Shown here: in pieces, positions 45,981 to 55,472 of the stretch
Layout of the letters: each line of letters opens with the position of its first letter
How positions within the stretch are numbered: the stretch's first letter is position 1
Assembly (NCBI RefSeq): GCF_003335505.1
Contig: NZ_QPEX01000010.1
Span: 558,001-622,000 of the forward strand
Length of the DNA: 64,000 bases
From: Bremerella cremea
GTDB taxonomy: Bacteria > Planctomycetota > Planctomycetia > Pirellulales > Pirellulaceae
Direction: 5' to 3'
The notes under the pieces: generated by a model
What the model saw: the letters and a program-made list of their open reading frames with translations, nothing else
What the model was told of the DNA's origin: nothing
Databases searched by the model: none
Position numbers and translations under genes: made by a program

Positions 45981-47585
45981 TCACCCAGTGGTCGCCGAAT
46001 TCGACACCGGCCCAGCCTCACGCACGGCATCCGAGACACCGGAAACGTACTTCTGGAAGTTCTCAGTAAACAACGAGGCCAGTTTCGCAGACGTCTTGTG
46101 ATACCCGTCCGCATCCTTCCAGGTTTGCTTCGGCACCAAGATCTCATCCGGCACGTTCGGGCAAGCGGTTACCACTTCAAAACCAAACACCGGATCGGCT
46201 TCCGTTGGCGCGTCGGCTAGTTCGCCACTATGAATCGCGTCGACAATCGCACGGGTATATTTCAGTTTGATTCGTGCCCCTTCGCCGTAAGCCCCACCCG
46301 TCCAGCCGGTGTTTACCAGCCAAACGTTGGCTTTGTGCTTTTCGAGCTTCTCTGCCAAAAGTTCCGCATATTTGCCTGGATGCCACACCAAGAAGGGGCC
46401 ACCAAAGCAAGGGCTAAACGTCGCTTGCGGCTCGGTCACTCCCACTTCAGTCCCGGCGATTTTAGCCGTGTAACCGCTGATAAAGTGATACATGGCCTGA
46501 GCCGGAGTCAGCTTGCTAACTGGAGGCAGCACCCCAAAAGCATCGCAGGTCAGGAAAATCACATCGCTAGGATGCCCCGCCACACAAGGGATCTTGGCGT
46601 TGCGAATGAACTCGATCGGGTACGCACCGCGCGTGTTCTGGGTGATGCTGGTATCGTGAAAATTGACGTGGTGATCTTCTTGGTCGTAGACCACGTTTTC
46701 CAGCACGGCCCCAAATCGCAGAGCCTGGAAGATTTCTGGCTCGTTGTCTGGCGTCAGATCGATTGCTTTGGCGTAGCAGCCCCCTTCGATGTTGAAAATC
46801 CCGTCATCGCTCCAGCAATGTTCGTCGTCGCCGATCAACAATCGCTTGGGATCCGCCGAAAGGGTTGTTTTTCCGGTGCCTGACAGGCCGAACAAGATGC
46901 TGCTCCGGTCCGAATCGGGGGCACAAGTCGCACTACAATGCATCGACAGAACATTCTGCTTCGGCATGTAGTAGTTCATCATGGTGAAGACGCCCTTCTT
47001 CATTTCCCCGGCGTACTCCGTTCCCAGAATCACCATCTCTCGGTCTTCCAGATTCACATCGACGCTGGTTTTCGAGGTCATACCAGGCGTATGACGATTG
47101 GCAGGGAAGCGGCCGGCGTTGTAGATCACCACGTCCGGTTCGCCAAACGATTCTAGCTCGACTGGGGTAGGCCGAATCAACATGGTGTACATGAACAACG
47201 CATGGTACGGTCGCGAGCAGATCACCCGAATCTTCAACCGATATTTCGGATCCCAACCGGCGTACGCATCGACGACGTACAGCTTTTTACGGGTATTTAG
47301 GTAATCTTTGGCCCGCTCTAGGTTGATTCGAAAGACATGGTCTTCGATCGGAATGTTGATCGGTCCCCACCAAATGTCGTCTTTCGAACTGTCGCATTCG
47401 ACCACGCGTTTGTCTTTAGGCGAACGTCCTGTTTTCTCGCCACTGTAGGCAATTAACGCCCCGGTATCGGCGATGGCTGCGTCTTCTTCGTCCCGGATTG
47501 CTTCCTCGTATAGCACGCAAGGAGGCATATTCCGACGAACATCTTCAACTTCGATACCCAATCCTTTTAGATCGATCTTGCTCAT
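45981..47585 (-). CDS. pckA: ATP-dependent phosphoenolpyruvate carboxykinase
   Basis: 534 residues from the ATG at 47585 (SD GAGGTGG), the normal length; the frame extends upstream to 47699 but that stretch overlaps a terminator. Converts oxaloacetate and ATP to PEP, CO2 and ADP, the first step of gluconeogenesis, in the cytoplasm. Seen: YSGEKTGRSPKDKR (48-60), the kinase P-loop GLSGTGKTT (233-241), the metal/nucleotide region DDEHCWSDDG, and GRFPANRHTPGM. Flanked by hairpins on both sides, so it is a single-gene unit. Confidence 0.97.
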   Translation of the reverse strand: MSKIDLKGLGIEVEDVRRNMPPCVLYEEAIRDEEDAAIADTGALIAYSGEKTGRSPKDKRVVECDSSKDDIWWGPINIPIEDHVFRINLERAKDYLNTRKKLYVVDAYAGWDPKYRLKIRVICSRPYHALFMYTMLIRPTPVELESFGEPDVVIYNAGRFPANRHTPGMTSKTSVDVNLEDREMVILGTEYAGEMKKGVFTMMNYYMPKQNVLSMHCSATCAPDSDRSSILFGLSGTGKTTLSADPKRLLIGDDEHCWSDDGIFNIEGGCYAKAIDLTPDNEPEIFQALRFGAVLENVVYDQEDHHVNFHDTSITQNTRGAYPIEFIRNAKIPCVAGHPSDVIFLTCDAFGVLPPVSKLTPAQAMYHFISGYTAKIAGTEVGVTEPQATFSPCFGGPFLVWHPGKYAELLAEKLEKHKANVWLVNTGWTGGAYGEGARIKLKYTRAIVDAIHSGELADAPTEADPVFGFEVVTACPNVPDEILVPKQTWKDADGYHKTSAKLASLFTENFQKYVSGVSDAVREAGPVSNSATTG

Positions 47586-47686
47586 GGCTGCCACCTCGTC
47601 GCAGGTTTGAATTTGAACACAGTAGGGGGTGTCTTTCCGCCATTCTACTCCTATAAAAAAAACGACGCGACCCGTACATTGCGCAT

Positions 47687-47722
47687 AAAAATGCACCATC
47701 TGAACAGATCAGAAGGCGCATT
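47687..47722 (-). terminator. Terminator of the DUF1553-DUF1501 operon
   Basis: On the minus strand AATGCGCC, a T-T mismatch and TCTGA pair with TCAGA and GGTGCATT around a 5-nt loop, followed by TTTTTA. It begins about 33 bp after the DUF1501 stop at 47755. Confidence 0.85.
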
Positions 47723-47754
47723 AAAGTTCTTAAATTATTGTATGAGTTTTCGTG

Positions 47755-49227
47755 TTACGAAATGATCTCGCGAATCGGTTCGACATGCTCGACACCGACT
47801 AGTTTCTGATCAAGCCCGCTATAGAAGTAACTCAAAGCGTTCGGATCGAGCCCCAACTGATGCAGCATGGTGGCGTGCAAGCGTTTCACATGCAGCGGGT
47901 TCTCGACGGCTTCCGCCCCCAGTTCATCCGTGGCACCATACGAAACACCACCCTTGATGCCACCACCGGCCATCCACATGGTGAAACCGTACGAGTTGTG
48001 ATCGCGACCGGTTCCCTTTTCGTATTCAGCGGTGGGCTGACGTCCGAACTCGCCCCCCCAGACAATCAACGTATCGTCCAGCATTCCTTTGCGTTTTAGG
48101 TCTTGAATAAGCCCAGCAATCGGTTTGTCGGTACGACCGGCGTGGTAGTTGTGGTTCTTTTCCAGGTCGCCGTGGGCATCCCAGTTGGCATCGTTGTGGT
48201 GCCCGCCAGAGTAAAGCTGTACGAACCGCACGCCTCGTTCGACCAATCGACGTGCCAATAAGCAGCGACGCCCAAACTCTTCGGTTTGCGGGTTATCGAT
48301 ACCGTACAACGCTTTGGTCTCTTCCGTTTCGGTCGCTAAATCGACCGCCTCAGGAGCGTGTTCCTGCATGCGGTAGGCAAGCTCGTAACTGTGAATGCGA
48401 GCCGACAGTTCACTATTGTCGTTGCGCGATGCGAAGTGCTCTTGGTTGGCAGCCTTCATTGCGTCCAGCAAGCGACGTTGCGCTTCGCGGGTCATTCCAT
48501 CAGGGGCGGCCAAATCGATGATCGGGGCTCCCTTGCTGCGGAAGATGGTCCCCTGATAGTTGGCCGGCATAAATCCGCACGTCCAGTTCTTCGCCCCGCT
48601 GATCGGACCACCGGTCGGATCGAGCATTACGACATAGCCGGGCAGGTTCTGATTTACCGTCCCTAGGCCGTAAGTCACCCAAGATCCAATCGTCGGAAAA
48701 CCGCTCAGAATCCGGCCTGAGTTCATCATCAGCATGGCCGAACCATGAATGGGAGAATCGGCCTGGCACGACTTCAAAAAGGCGATGTCGTCGACGCAAG
48801 TCGCCAAATGAGGGAACAGTTCCGAGACCCACTGCCCTGACTGGCCGTACTGCTTAAAGTTCCACTTCGGCCCCACGACACGGCCTTCGTTCTTCTCGCC
48901 GCCACGTCCCTTGGTTTTCACCGGAACCGTTTTACCATCCAAACCGTACAATTTCGGCTTGTAGTCGAACGTATCGACATGGCTGGGGCCGCCGTACATG
49001 AACAGGAAGATGACGTTCTTCGCTTTCCCCTGGAACATCGGCTGCTTCGCGGCCAAGGGGTTATCGAAGCTGGAAACGCCGTCGGCAGCGACCGCTTGTT
49101 TGCCCAAAAACCCATCTTGCGCCAGCATGTAGGTCAGCGCGAGCCCGGGAAACTTCGCGCCGGCATCCCACAGAAACTCGCGCCGTGTGCGCCCACAATA
49201 CGTTGGCTTAGGCTGCTTTGAGTCGGA
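47755..49227 (-). CDS. DUF1501 family protein, Tat-exported
   Basis: 490 residues from the ATG at 49227. Twin-arginine-like signal (TRREFLWDAGAKFPGLALTYML). The body has the DUF1501 hallmarks NVIFLFMYGGPSHVDTFD, GRRCLLARRLVERGVRFVQLYSGGHH and DTLIVWGGEFGRQPTAEY, a fold related to alkaline phosphatase/sulfatase. It follows the DUF1549/DUF1553 gene by 73 bp, the standard planctomycete pair. The function is unknown; a role in handling polysaccharides at the cell surface is often proposed. Confidence 0.93.
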   Translation of the reverse strand, partial: SDSKQPKPTYCGRTRREFLWDAGAKFPGLALTYMLAQDGFLGKQAVAADGVSSFDNPLAAKQPMFQGKAKNVIFLFMYGGPSHVDTFDYKPKLYGLDGKTVPVKTKGRGGEKNEGRVVGPKWNFKQYGQSGQWVSELFPHLATCVDDIAFLKSCQADSPIHGSAMLMMNSGRILSGFPTIGSWVTYGLGTVNQNLPGYVVMLDPTGGPISGAKNWTCGFMPANYQGTIFRSKGAPIIDLAAPDGMTREAQRRLLDAMKAANQEHFASRNDNSELSARIHSYELAYRMQEHAPEAVDLATETEETKALYGIDNPQTEEFGRRCLLARRLVERGVRFVQLYSGGHHNDANWDAHGDLEKNHNYHAGRTDKPIAGLIQDLKRKGMLDDTLIVWGGEFGRQPTAEYEKGTGRDHNSYGFTMWMAGGGIKGGVSYGATDELGAEAVENPLHVKRLHATMLHQLGLDPNALSYFYSGLDQKLVGVEHVEPIREIIS

Positions 49228-49300
49228 CATCTCTACCTTCCTTCCGTTATCAATTCTTTCACTGAGCAAAACCCGACAATTGAAAAGGCAATTGCCGCGT

Positions 49301-51751
49301 CTAGTCCAGGAAGAAAAATTCGTTCAAGTTGATCAACATCAGGCAATACAAATCGAATGCCTGTTTGTCGTCCAATCCATGGTCTTGCTTAAGATCGTTG
49401 ACCAACGATACGGCGATCTTCACATCGCTTTCGTTAGCCTCTCTGGCCAAAGCAAATTGAACCGCTTGCCGTACCTGATCTTCAAGCTCGGTAGCGCCCG
49501 CATCGCGAACACGTTTTGCGAGCTCTTCTGCTTGCTGATTGGCAAACGCCCCGTTCATCATTCCCAAAGCCTGGGCGGGCTGCGTTGTGACAAAACGTTC
49601 TTCGCAGGCCGAGTCGGTCTCGGGGAAGTCAAAAGCGGACAAAATCGGCGTCAACAACGACCGCTTAACGTGAATGTAAACCGCGCGACGGGCTTGCTCT
49701 TCATACGAAGAATTCCCCCAGCCATCCCCTGGCTTCGATTGCCCGGCCATGACTTCGTCGGAAATCTTCGGATAGAAACCGTGCCCAAACATCTTTTCGT
49801 TCAACCGACCATTCACGGCCAAGATCGAATCGCGCACTTCTTCCGACGTCAAACGCCGCGAATTGAAACGCCACATCAAATCGTTGCCTGGGTCTTCCGC
49901 CAAGCCCTTCTCTTGCCCAGCCGAAGACATTTGGTACGTGGCCGAGGTCATCATTAACCGCTGTAAATGTTTGACGTCCCAGCCACTGTCGATGAACTCG
50001 TTGGCCAACCAATCGAGCAGTTCCGGATGTGTAGGTGGTGTTCCTAGCTGACCGAAGTTGCTGGAAGTACGAACGATCCCGCGTCCGAACTGGAATTGCC
50101 AAATCCGGTTTACCATCACGCGGGCTGTCATGAGGTTGTCTTTCGAGGCAATCCATTTAGCCAGAACTAACCGACGCCCCGATGTTTCTTGATCTTCCGC
50201 AGGAGTCGGAATAATAGGCTTCGCCGCATTGAAAAACTGGGGAAAGCCTGGCTCCACCACCTCGCCAGGAACATGCGGATTGCCCCGCATCATAATGTTG
50301 GTCTCATCCGGGACTTTGTCGCTTCGGTTGATCGCCATGGCGAACTCGCGGGCCGGGAGGTATTTCTCGCGGTCTTTAATCCCCGCCCACTCTCGCTTCA
50401 AAGCGTCGTATTCCGAGGCATCGTTGGGGACCAGGTCGGCAATACGCCCATCCATCTTCTCGCGTCGGCGCTCGGGATTGCGTTCCTTGCGGACTTCCTT
50501 ACGTTCCTCTTCGGGCAATTTTTCGATCGCCCCTGCGACGATCTCGTTCAGGCGATTCTCGACGGCCTGCGACTCTCTTTGATAGTTTTCGTGCGCCGAA
50601 ATCACCTCAGGCGAAGAGATTTCGCGTTGGCTATAGGAAACATCCCCTCGCGTGCCGTACGGTTTCATGCCGCGGAAGAACGAAAGGAACTCGTAGTAAT
50701 TGGCCTGGGTAATCGGGTCGATTTTGTGGTCGTGGCAACGGGCACAATTGACCGTGATCCCCAGAAAGGTCTTCCCGGTCGTGGCGATAAGATCGTCGTA
50801 CTGATCGTAAACGTGCAGCAGCGGGTCAGCCGGTTCGTCATCCCATACCCCCAAGCGATAGTAGCCGGTGGCGATGATCGATTCTGGCGTTGGCTTCTCG
50901 ATTTCATCCCCGGCAAGCTGCTCGACAATGAATTGATCGTACGGTTTGTTCTCGTTGAACGAGCGAATCACGTAGTCGCGATACTTCCACGCGTTGGGCT
51001 TCACACCGTCCCGTTCGTAACTGTTGGTCTCGGCAAAACGGACCAGATCGAGCCAATGCCGTCCCCACTTCTCGCCGTAATGCTCGGAAGCCAACATCTT
51101 ATCGACAAGTTTTCCCCAAGCATCCGGAGAGTCGTCCGCCTCAAACGCTTCAATCTCTTCCTTGGTGGGGGGCAGCCCGGTTAGGTTGTAATAAGCCCGC
51201 CGAATCAGCGTTCTCTTCGATGCTCGTGGGTTTGGCTGAAGCCCGTTTTCTTCCAGGCGTTCTAGAATGAAGTTGTCGATATCATTCTTGACCCAATCCT
51301 TCTGCTTCACTTCCGGGGGCTGAGGATCGGTCAGTGGCTCGAACGCCCAATGCCCTTGATATTTGGCCCCTTCCCTAATCCATGTTTTCAGCGTTTCGAT
51401 ATCCTCTGGACTTACCCCCTCGCCTTCGGGGGGCATTCTTTCCGACTCGTCGTGCGCTTGGATGCGGCGAATGAGTTCGCTTTCTTCCGGTTTGCCGGGA
51501 ACAATCGCAATTTCCCCCGAGTCCGCCTCGGCGATGGCCGTTTCTCGCTCGTCCAGGCGCAAGCTACCTTCCTGTTCCGCCGGACCATGGCAAGAAAAAC
51601 ACTTCTTGGCCAAGATTTGCTTCACATCACGATTGAACTTAACCGTCGGTTCCGACTCGTCCTGAGCTCGAACAGTCTCAACTAACGCCAACGCAACGAG
51701 ACCGGCGCAGACGAGAAGAAGAGACCGCTTTGCGACAGATAAATAGAACAT
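49301..51751 (-). CDS. Planctomycete cytochrome-like (PSCyt1), DUF1549 and DUF1553 protein
   Basis: 816 residues from the ATG at 51751, chosen because a signal peptide (SLLLVCAGLVALALVETVRAQ) begins there; the frame runs 61 residues further upstream. The first domain has C51-FSC-H55, a CxxCH heme site typical of the planctomycete cytochrome-C domain. DUF1549 spans about residues 150-360 (NDIDNFILERLEENGLQPNP; WGRHWLDLVRFAETNSYERDG). A helical insert follows, then DUF1553 from about residue 520 to the end (MTARVMVNRIWQFQFGRGIV; TLPAQALG-type TTQPAQALGMMNG). Coexpressed with the DUF1501 gene downstream. Confidence 0.93.
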   Translation of the reverse strand: MFYLSVAKRSLLLVCAGLVALALVETVRAQDESEPTVKFNRDVKQILAKKCFSCHGPAEQEGSLRLDERETAIAEADSGEIAIVPGKPEESELIRRIQAHDESERMPPEGEGVSPEDIETLKTWIREGAKYQGHWAFEPLTDPQPPEVKQKDWVKNDIDNFILERLEENGLQPNPRASKRTLIRRAYYNLTGLPPTKEEIEAFEADDSPDAWGKLVDKMLASEHYGEKWGRHWLDLVRFAETNSYERDGVKPNAWKYRDYVIRSFNENKPYDQFIVEQLAGDEIEKPTPESIIATGYYRLGVWDDEPADPLLHVYDQYDDLIATTGKTFLGITVNCARCHDHKIDPITQANYYEFLSFFRGMKPYGTRGDVSYSQREISSPEVISAHENYQRESQAVENRLNEIVAGAIEKLPEEERKEVRKERNPERRREKMDGRIADLVPNDASEYDALKREWAGIKDREKYLPAREFAMAINRSDKVPDETNIMMRGNPHVPGEVVEPGFPQFFNAAKPIIPTPAEDQETSGRRLVLAKWIASKDNLMTARVMVNRIWQFQFGRGIVRTSSNFGQLGTPPTHPELLDWLANEFIDSGWDVKHLQRLMMTSATYQMSSAGQEKGLAEDPGNDLMWRFNSRRLTSEEVRDSILAVNGRLNEKMFGHGFYPKISDEVMAGQSKPGDGWGNSSYEEQARRAVYIHVKRSLLTPILSAFDFPETDSACEERFVTTQPAQALGMMNGAFANQQAEELAKRVRDAGATELEDQVRQAVQFALAREANESDVKIAVSLVNDLKQDHGLDDKQAFDLYCLMLINLNEFFFLD

Positions 51752-52151
51752 AGACAATAACTTACGGCAGGAAGTTAAGAGGCGGGCCCGTCCTTTGGAA
51801 ATCGCTTTTCCCAAAGGCTTCACATGGTTTACGAAAAGGTTTCGTGCATCATTACTTTTATTTTTGTGCTCAAACCCGAGGGAATCAATGAGATTTCCCA
51901 AAAACCTTTTGAGAGCCTTTTCTGATTCGCTCATGTCGTCCGGTTGTTTATCGCTAGCAATCTCATTATCTCACGCCCATGAAGTATTTTCCCACCCTTT
52001 TTCTTGCTCCTAAGCTGCAAAATGACTCGAAAAGAATTTCTGGAAAAAAATCAGCCACCGTTTGACATGTGATTGCTTTTGAGAATCGTTTCGTTTCATA
52101 ATGGGGATTCCTTCCTGCAACCATCCTCATCCTGTCCTGAGTCCCTTTTCC
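51752..52151. promoter_or_regulatory. Divergent control region between DUF1553 operon and XylR-like regulator
   Basis: 400 bp, no supported gene. It contains two direct copies of TTTCCCAAA (51807-51815 and 51894-51902), the related TTTGGAAA (51794-51801), and an inverted pair AAAAGGTTT (51834-51842)/AAACCTTTT (51902-51910). These may be binding sites for the regulator encoded on the right. TTGACA at 52062-52067 could be a -35 for the regulator, though no good -10 follows at normal spacing. Confidence 0.45.
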
Positions 52152-53324
52152 ATGCAACGTCGTCGAGTCATGCTCATTGTTGAGACTTCGCTCGTCTATG
52201 GACGCGAAGTTCTCCGTGGAATCAATCGCTATGTGGTGGCTAACGAACCTTGGTCGATGTTTGTCGACCTCCGCGAACTAGCCTATCGCCCCCCAGCCTG
52301 GCTAGAAAATTGGGATGGCGATGGCATCATCACCCGCAGCACGACCCCCAGCCTAGCCGAGCAGTTGAAAGCCTGGAACATTCCCACCGTCGACTTGACC
52401 GACATCTATGGGGATCAAGGACTCCCCCATATTGGTACCGACCACGAAGCGGTCGGCCGGATGGGAGCTGCTCATCTGCTGGAACGCGGATTCCGCTACT
52501 TTGCTTTTTGCGGCTTCAGTGGTCATAACTGGTCGACCCGCCGCTACCAAGGTTTTAAGGAAGCGATCGAGAAATCAGGCAGCCCGGTCGAACTGCTGGA
52601 AGGCCCCTGGGATTCTTCTTCCGCGCTGACCTGGGAGCAGCAACAAGCGCAACTTTGCGACTGGCTGCGCGAACTCCCTCGCCCGATCGGGATCATGGCC
52701 TGTAACGACATGCGTGGTCAGCACGTGCTCGATGCTTGCCGTCGGATCAATCAAGCGGTGCCGGAAGAAGTGGCCGTGGTTGGTGTCGACAACGACGAAC
52801 TTGTTTGCGAACTGTGCGACCCGCCTCTTTCCAGCGTGATGCCTAACCCCCAGCGGATCGGCTTTGAAGCGGCTGCCCTGCTCGATCGCTTGATGAAAGG
52901 GGAACAGCCCACGCAAATGAGCAAATTGGTCGAGCCGCTGGGGATCGTCACCCGGCAGTCAACCGACGTACTGGCGATCGAAGACCCGCTGGTTGCCTCG
53001 GCGGTGAAATATATCCGTCAGCATGCCTGCGACGGGATTTCGGTAGTCGATGTCCTGCAACACGTACCGGTCTCGCGCAGCATCCTTGAACGTCGCTTCC
53101 GCAAATTCATCGGACGCAGCCCGCAATCGGAAATTCGCAACGTGCAACTGAAACGCGTGAAACAACTCCTCCGCGAAACCGACCTCCCCCTCGAACGCAT
53201 CGCCGGCCTCTCTGGCTACGACCACCCTGAATACATGAGCGTCGTCTTCAAACGCGAACTTGGCCAAACCCCAGGCCAGTACCGCACCCAAAACGTCAAG
53301 GGAGCCTCGCGCCGGTTCCGGTAG
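52152..53324 (+). CDS. XylR-like transcription regulator (LacI-type sensor plus AraC HTH)
   Basis: 390 residues from the ATG at 52152, close to the 392 of E. coli XylR; a start at 52101 would add 17 residues. Residues 5-280 are a periplasmic-binding-protein-like ligand domain (RRVMLIVETSLVYGREVLRGI; HIGTDHEAVGRMGAAHLLERGFRYFAFCGF; VAVVGVDNDELVCELCDPPLSSVMPN). Residues 285-385 hold two AraC helix-turn-helix motifs (VVDVLQHVPVSRSILERRFRKFIGRSPQSEI; LERIAGLSGYDHPEYMSVVFKRELGQTPGQYR). Planctomycetes carry many paralogues, and here it is divergent from the DUF1553/DUF1501 operon, a likely target. The ligand is probably a sugar, but not necessarily xylose. Confidence 0.9.
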   Translation: MQRRRVMLIVETSLVYGREVLRGINRYVVANEPWSMFVDLRELAYRPPAWLENWDGDGIITRSTTPSLAEQLKAWNIPTVDLTDIYGDQGLPHIGTDHEAVGRMGAAHLLERGFRYFAFCGFSGHNWSTRRYQGFKEAIEKSGSPVELLEGPWDSSSALTWEQQQAQLCDWLRELPRPIGIMACNDMRGQHVLDACRRINQAVPEEVAVVGVDNDELVCELCDPPLSSVMPNPQRIGFEAAALLDRLMKGEQPTQMSKLVEPLGIVTRQSTDVLAIEDPLVASAVKYIRQHACDGISVVDVLQHVPVSRSILERRFRKFIGRSPQSEIRNVQLKRVKQLLRETDLPLERIAGLSGYDHPEYMSVVFKRELGQTPGQYRTQNVKGASRRFR

Positions 53325-53362
53325 GAATTGAGAGCAGGCAAACAATAAGAAAGTCTATTCTG

Positions 53363-53905
53363 ATGAAAGAGCACTCGCTCTTCCGGAGCATACGTTTGTT
53401 CGCAGTATTCGCTTCGATCTTGTTTTGTGGCGTATCCTGTTCGCAGGAAGAACGTGTCTCGCTAGAGTCAACTCAGCTTGGGCCGGTTGTGGTAGGTTCT
53501 CCTCGGTCTGGCGACCCCGTTTTTAAGTTTGATGCTCCTGATGGCTTTCAGTGGGTGGCCGAGCATGCGATGTGGTCTCACGACGACTTGCGCGTGAGTA
53601 TTCGCCCAGCATTTTCACTTAAACCAGACTTTCCAGCTCTCGTCGCTGAGTTCACCGCCGAGAACCTCCGCGCCGAAAAGATGGAGTTGACCAGCAAAGA
53701 GCTTCGCGAGATTGAGGGACGCCCAACACTTTTGGTCCATGCGAAACGCCTCAATGCTCGCTATCCACAAGAAGTATGTGTGGTCGCCTTTGAAGCTGAA
53801 TCTGGCTGCGCTCAGTTAACAGCAATTTATCCTGCCGATATTTCCCCGCAATGGAAATCGCAGCTTGAAGAGTCACTACTCCACTCGAACTACGGCCCTC
53901 TGTAA
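53363..53905 (+). CDS. Small lipoprotein, function unknown
   Basis: 180 residues. The N-terminal signal ends in a lipobox-like LFCGVSC followed by SQEE, so it is probably lipidated at the last Cys. The mature part is a compact alpha/beta domain (FKFDAPDGFQWVAEHAMWSHDDLRVSIRP; VVAFEAESGCAQLTAIYPADI). I recognise no family. It sits 38 bp after the XylR-like gene on the same strand and could be cotranscribed. Confidence 0.65.
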   Translation: MKEHSLFRSIRLFAVFASILFCGVSCSQEERVSLESTQLGPVVVGSPRSGDPVFKFDAPDGFQWVAEHAMWSHDDLRVSIRPAFSLKPDFPALVAEFTAENLRAEKMELTSKELREIEGRPTLLVHAKRLNARYPQEVCVVAFEAESGCAQLTAIYPADISPQWKSQLEESLLHSNYGPL

Positions 53906-53966
53906 TCTGAGATAGATTTCTGCGTCTGCAATCTCAACTCTTTCGGCAGCCAGAGGGTAGCAAACG

Positions 53967-54458
53967 CTAACTTGATTCCCGGGGAACGGTTTGGCGGAAT
54001 CGTACGATTAATATCGCCCCAGCGGTTAGCCCCCCCAACGAGTCGATCAGCACGTCGGTCACGGTGCCATACCGATCGGGGACAAATGTTTGGTGCCATT
54101 CATCGGTGGCGGCATACGTTATCGCAACGAGCATCGCCAGCAGCACACTTCCCTGCCCTAGCTTCGGCCAACCTGCCCTCAGGCCCCAAGCCACAAAGAA
54201 CGTCAGCAAGGCGAACTCGGTAAAGTGCCACCCTTTGACGATCGTGAACCACCAGATTCCCCAGAAGACTTTGAATTCTTCCATCCGGCTACCATCGACC
54301 ACGCCCCAATCTTGCAGCATCGCGAAGAACTCGTGCGGGCGAATCACATAGCACGACGTAATAAAGATGGAACTAGCCCACAGCACTGCCATGGGCAGCC
54401 ACCACCAACGGCGTGAACGTTGAGAATTCGCGGATAAGTCCGTTGTCGGGTCAGGCAT
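53967..54458 (-). CDS. VanZ-like family membrane protein
   Basis: 163 residues, four hydrophobic segments (about 19-37, 70-90, 103-118, 135-152). The VanZ signature ATDEWHQTFVPDRYGTVTDVLIDSLGG is clear near residue 118. VanZ-like proteins are small membrane proteins of unclear molecular function, some linked to glycopeptide tolerance; nothing here indicates resistance. It stands alone between two plus-strand genes. Confidence 0.9.
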   Translation of the reverse strand: MPDPTTDLSANSQRSRRWWWLPMAVLWASSIFITSCYVIRPHEFFAMLQDWGVVDGSRMEEFKVFWGIWWFTIVKGWHFTEFALLTFFVAWGLRAGWPKLGQGSVLLAMLVAITYAATDEWHQTFVPDRYGTVTDVLIDSLGGLTAGAILIVRFRQTVPRESS

Positions 54459-54663
54459 AGTTGATTGATCTAGAGCTTAATGGGATTGTTCTAACTTGGT
54501 AGACGATTGCCTGCGTGATATCGATTTCTTTCCCTACAAAATTCGCTGGAATCAGCACGCGCTACTTAACCCAGGAAATAGATGCACCACGCGGACAAAT
54601 CGATTACGATGAATCCCCTTCCTTCTTCCCCCTCTCCGCACGACCTTTCTTCTGAGACGATCT

Positions 54664-55389
54664 ATGCAGAAACTTTTGTTTGCCGCCACGGCACTCGTTT
54701 TGTTCGCCTCCTCACCACTACTAGCCCAACAGAAAACTGGCGTCTGGGCGATCGAGCCTGATCCATCGCTACCGAATGTCTTGATCCTAGGCGATTCGAT
54801 TTCCATCGGCTACACGCTGAAAGTCCGCCAAGCACTAGCAGGCAAAGCGAACGTCTTTCGTCCTCACACCGCCGACGGTACCAAGGCCGAAAACTGTTCT
54901 GGCACAACGAAAGGAGTCGAAGCAGTCGACCGCTGGCTGGGCGATCGTCAGTGGGACGTGATTCACTTCAACTGGGGCCTGCACGACTTGAAGCACGTCA
55001 CCGAACCTGGCGGCAACAAGGTTTCCTCCAAGGCCAACGATCCACTGCAAGCCACCGTCGATCAGTACACGAAAAACCTTGAGCAAATTGTCCAGAAACT
55101 GGAAGCCACCGATGCCACGCTCATCTTCGCGACCACCACGCCGGTTCCACCAGGCACCAGCGGTGTGCTCCGCGAACCAGAATCGCCCCCTAAGTACAAT
55201 GCTGCGGCGATTAAGATCATGAGAGATCACGACATTCAAGTGAACGACTTGTTCAGCTTCTGCCAAGATCGTCTGGACGAAATCCAGCGTCCTAAGAACG
55301 TTCACTTCACCGACCAAGGCTCGCAGGAACTCGCCGAACAGGTCACCGCCGTGATCGAGAAAGCTTTGCACGAAAAGAGCATGAAGTAA
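54664..55389 (+). CDS. Secreted SGNH/GDSL hydrolase
   Basis: 241 residues. Signal peptide at 1-22. SGNH blocks seen: nucleophile GDSIS (43-47), the glycine/asparagine block in FNWGLHDLK near residue 105, and the C-terminal histidine in NVHFTDQG near residue 216. The aspartate usually three residues before this histidine is not obvious. Family members are esterases or lipases, often on acylated sugars or lipids. A single-gene unit. Confidence 0.88.
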   Translation: MQKLLFAATALVLFASSPLLAQQKTGVWAIEPDPSLPNVLILGDSISIGYTLKVRQALAGKANVFRPHTADGTKAENCSGTTKGVEAVDRWLGDRQWDVIHFNWGLHDLKHVTEPGGNKVSSKANDPLQATVDQYTKNLEQIVQKLEATDATLIFATTTPVPPGTSGVLREPESPPKYNAAAIKIMRDHDIQVNDLFSFCQDRLDEIQRPKNVHFTDQGSQELAEQVTAVIEKALHEKSMK

Positions 55390-55401
55390 CGTCCAGCCCT
55401 T

Positions 55402-55442
55402 AAAAAACAAGTGCCATGCTCTCGACTGCGCGAGCATGGCAC
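55402..55442 (-). terminator. Terminator between SGNH hydrolase and GDPD genes
   Basis: Perfect 11-bp stem GTGCCATGCTC (55411-55421) with GAGCATGGCAC (55432-55442). On the minus strand it runs into TTGTTTTTTA, so it ends the glycerophosphodiesterase transcript (stop at 55473). The plus strand lacks a T-run, but the hairpin may protect that transcript end as well. Confidence 0.85.
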
Positions 55443-55472
55443 GAATCGTTTGGTTTGCGGCCAGCCTGAAAA

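Noticed and set aside
47586..47699. Upstream extension of pckA by 38 residues
   Set aside because: The extra part overlaps the terminator of the preceding operon, lacks similarity to PEP carboxykinase, and the ATG at 47585 has a strong SD.
50189..51184. 331-residue plus-strand open frame opposite the DUF1553 gene
   Set aside because: It is antisense to DUF1549/DUF1553 motifs and has no own signals.
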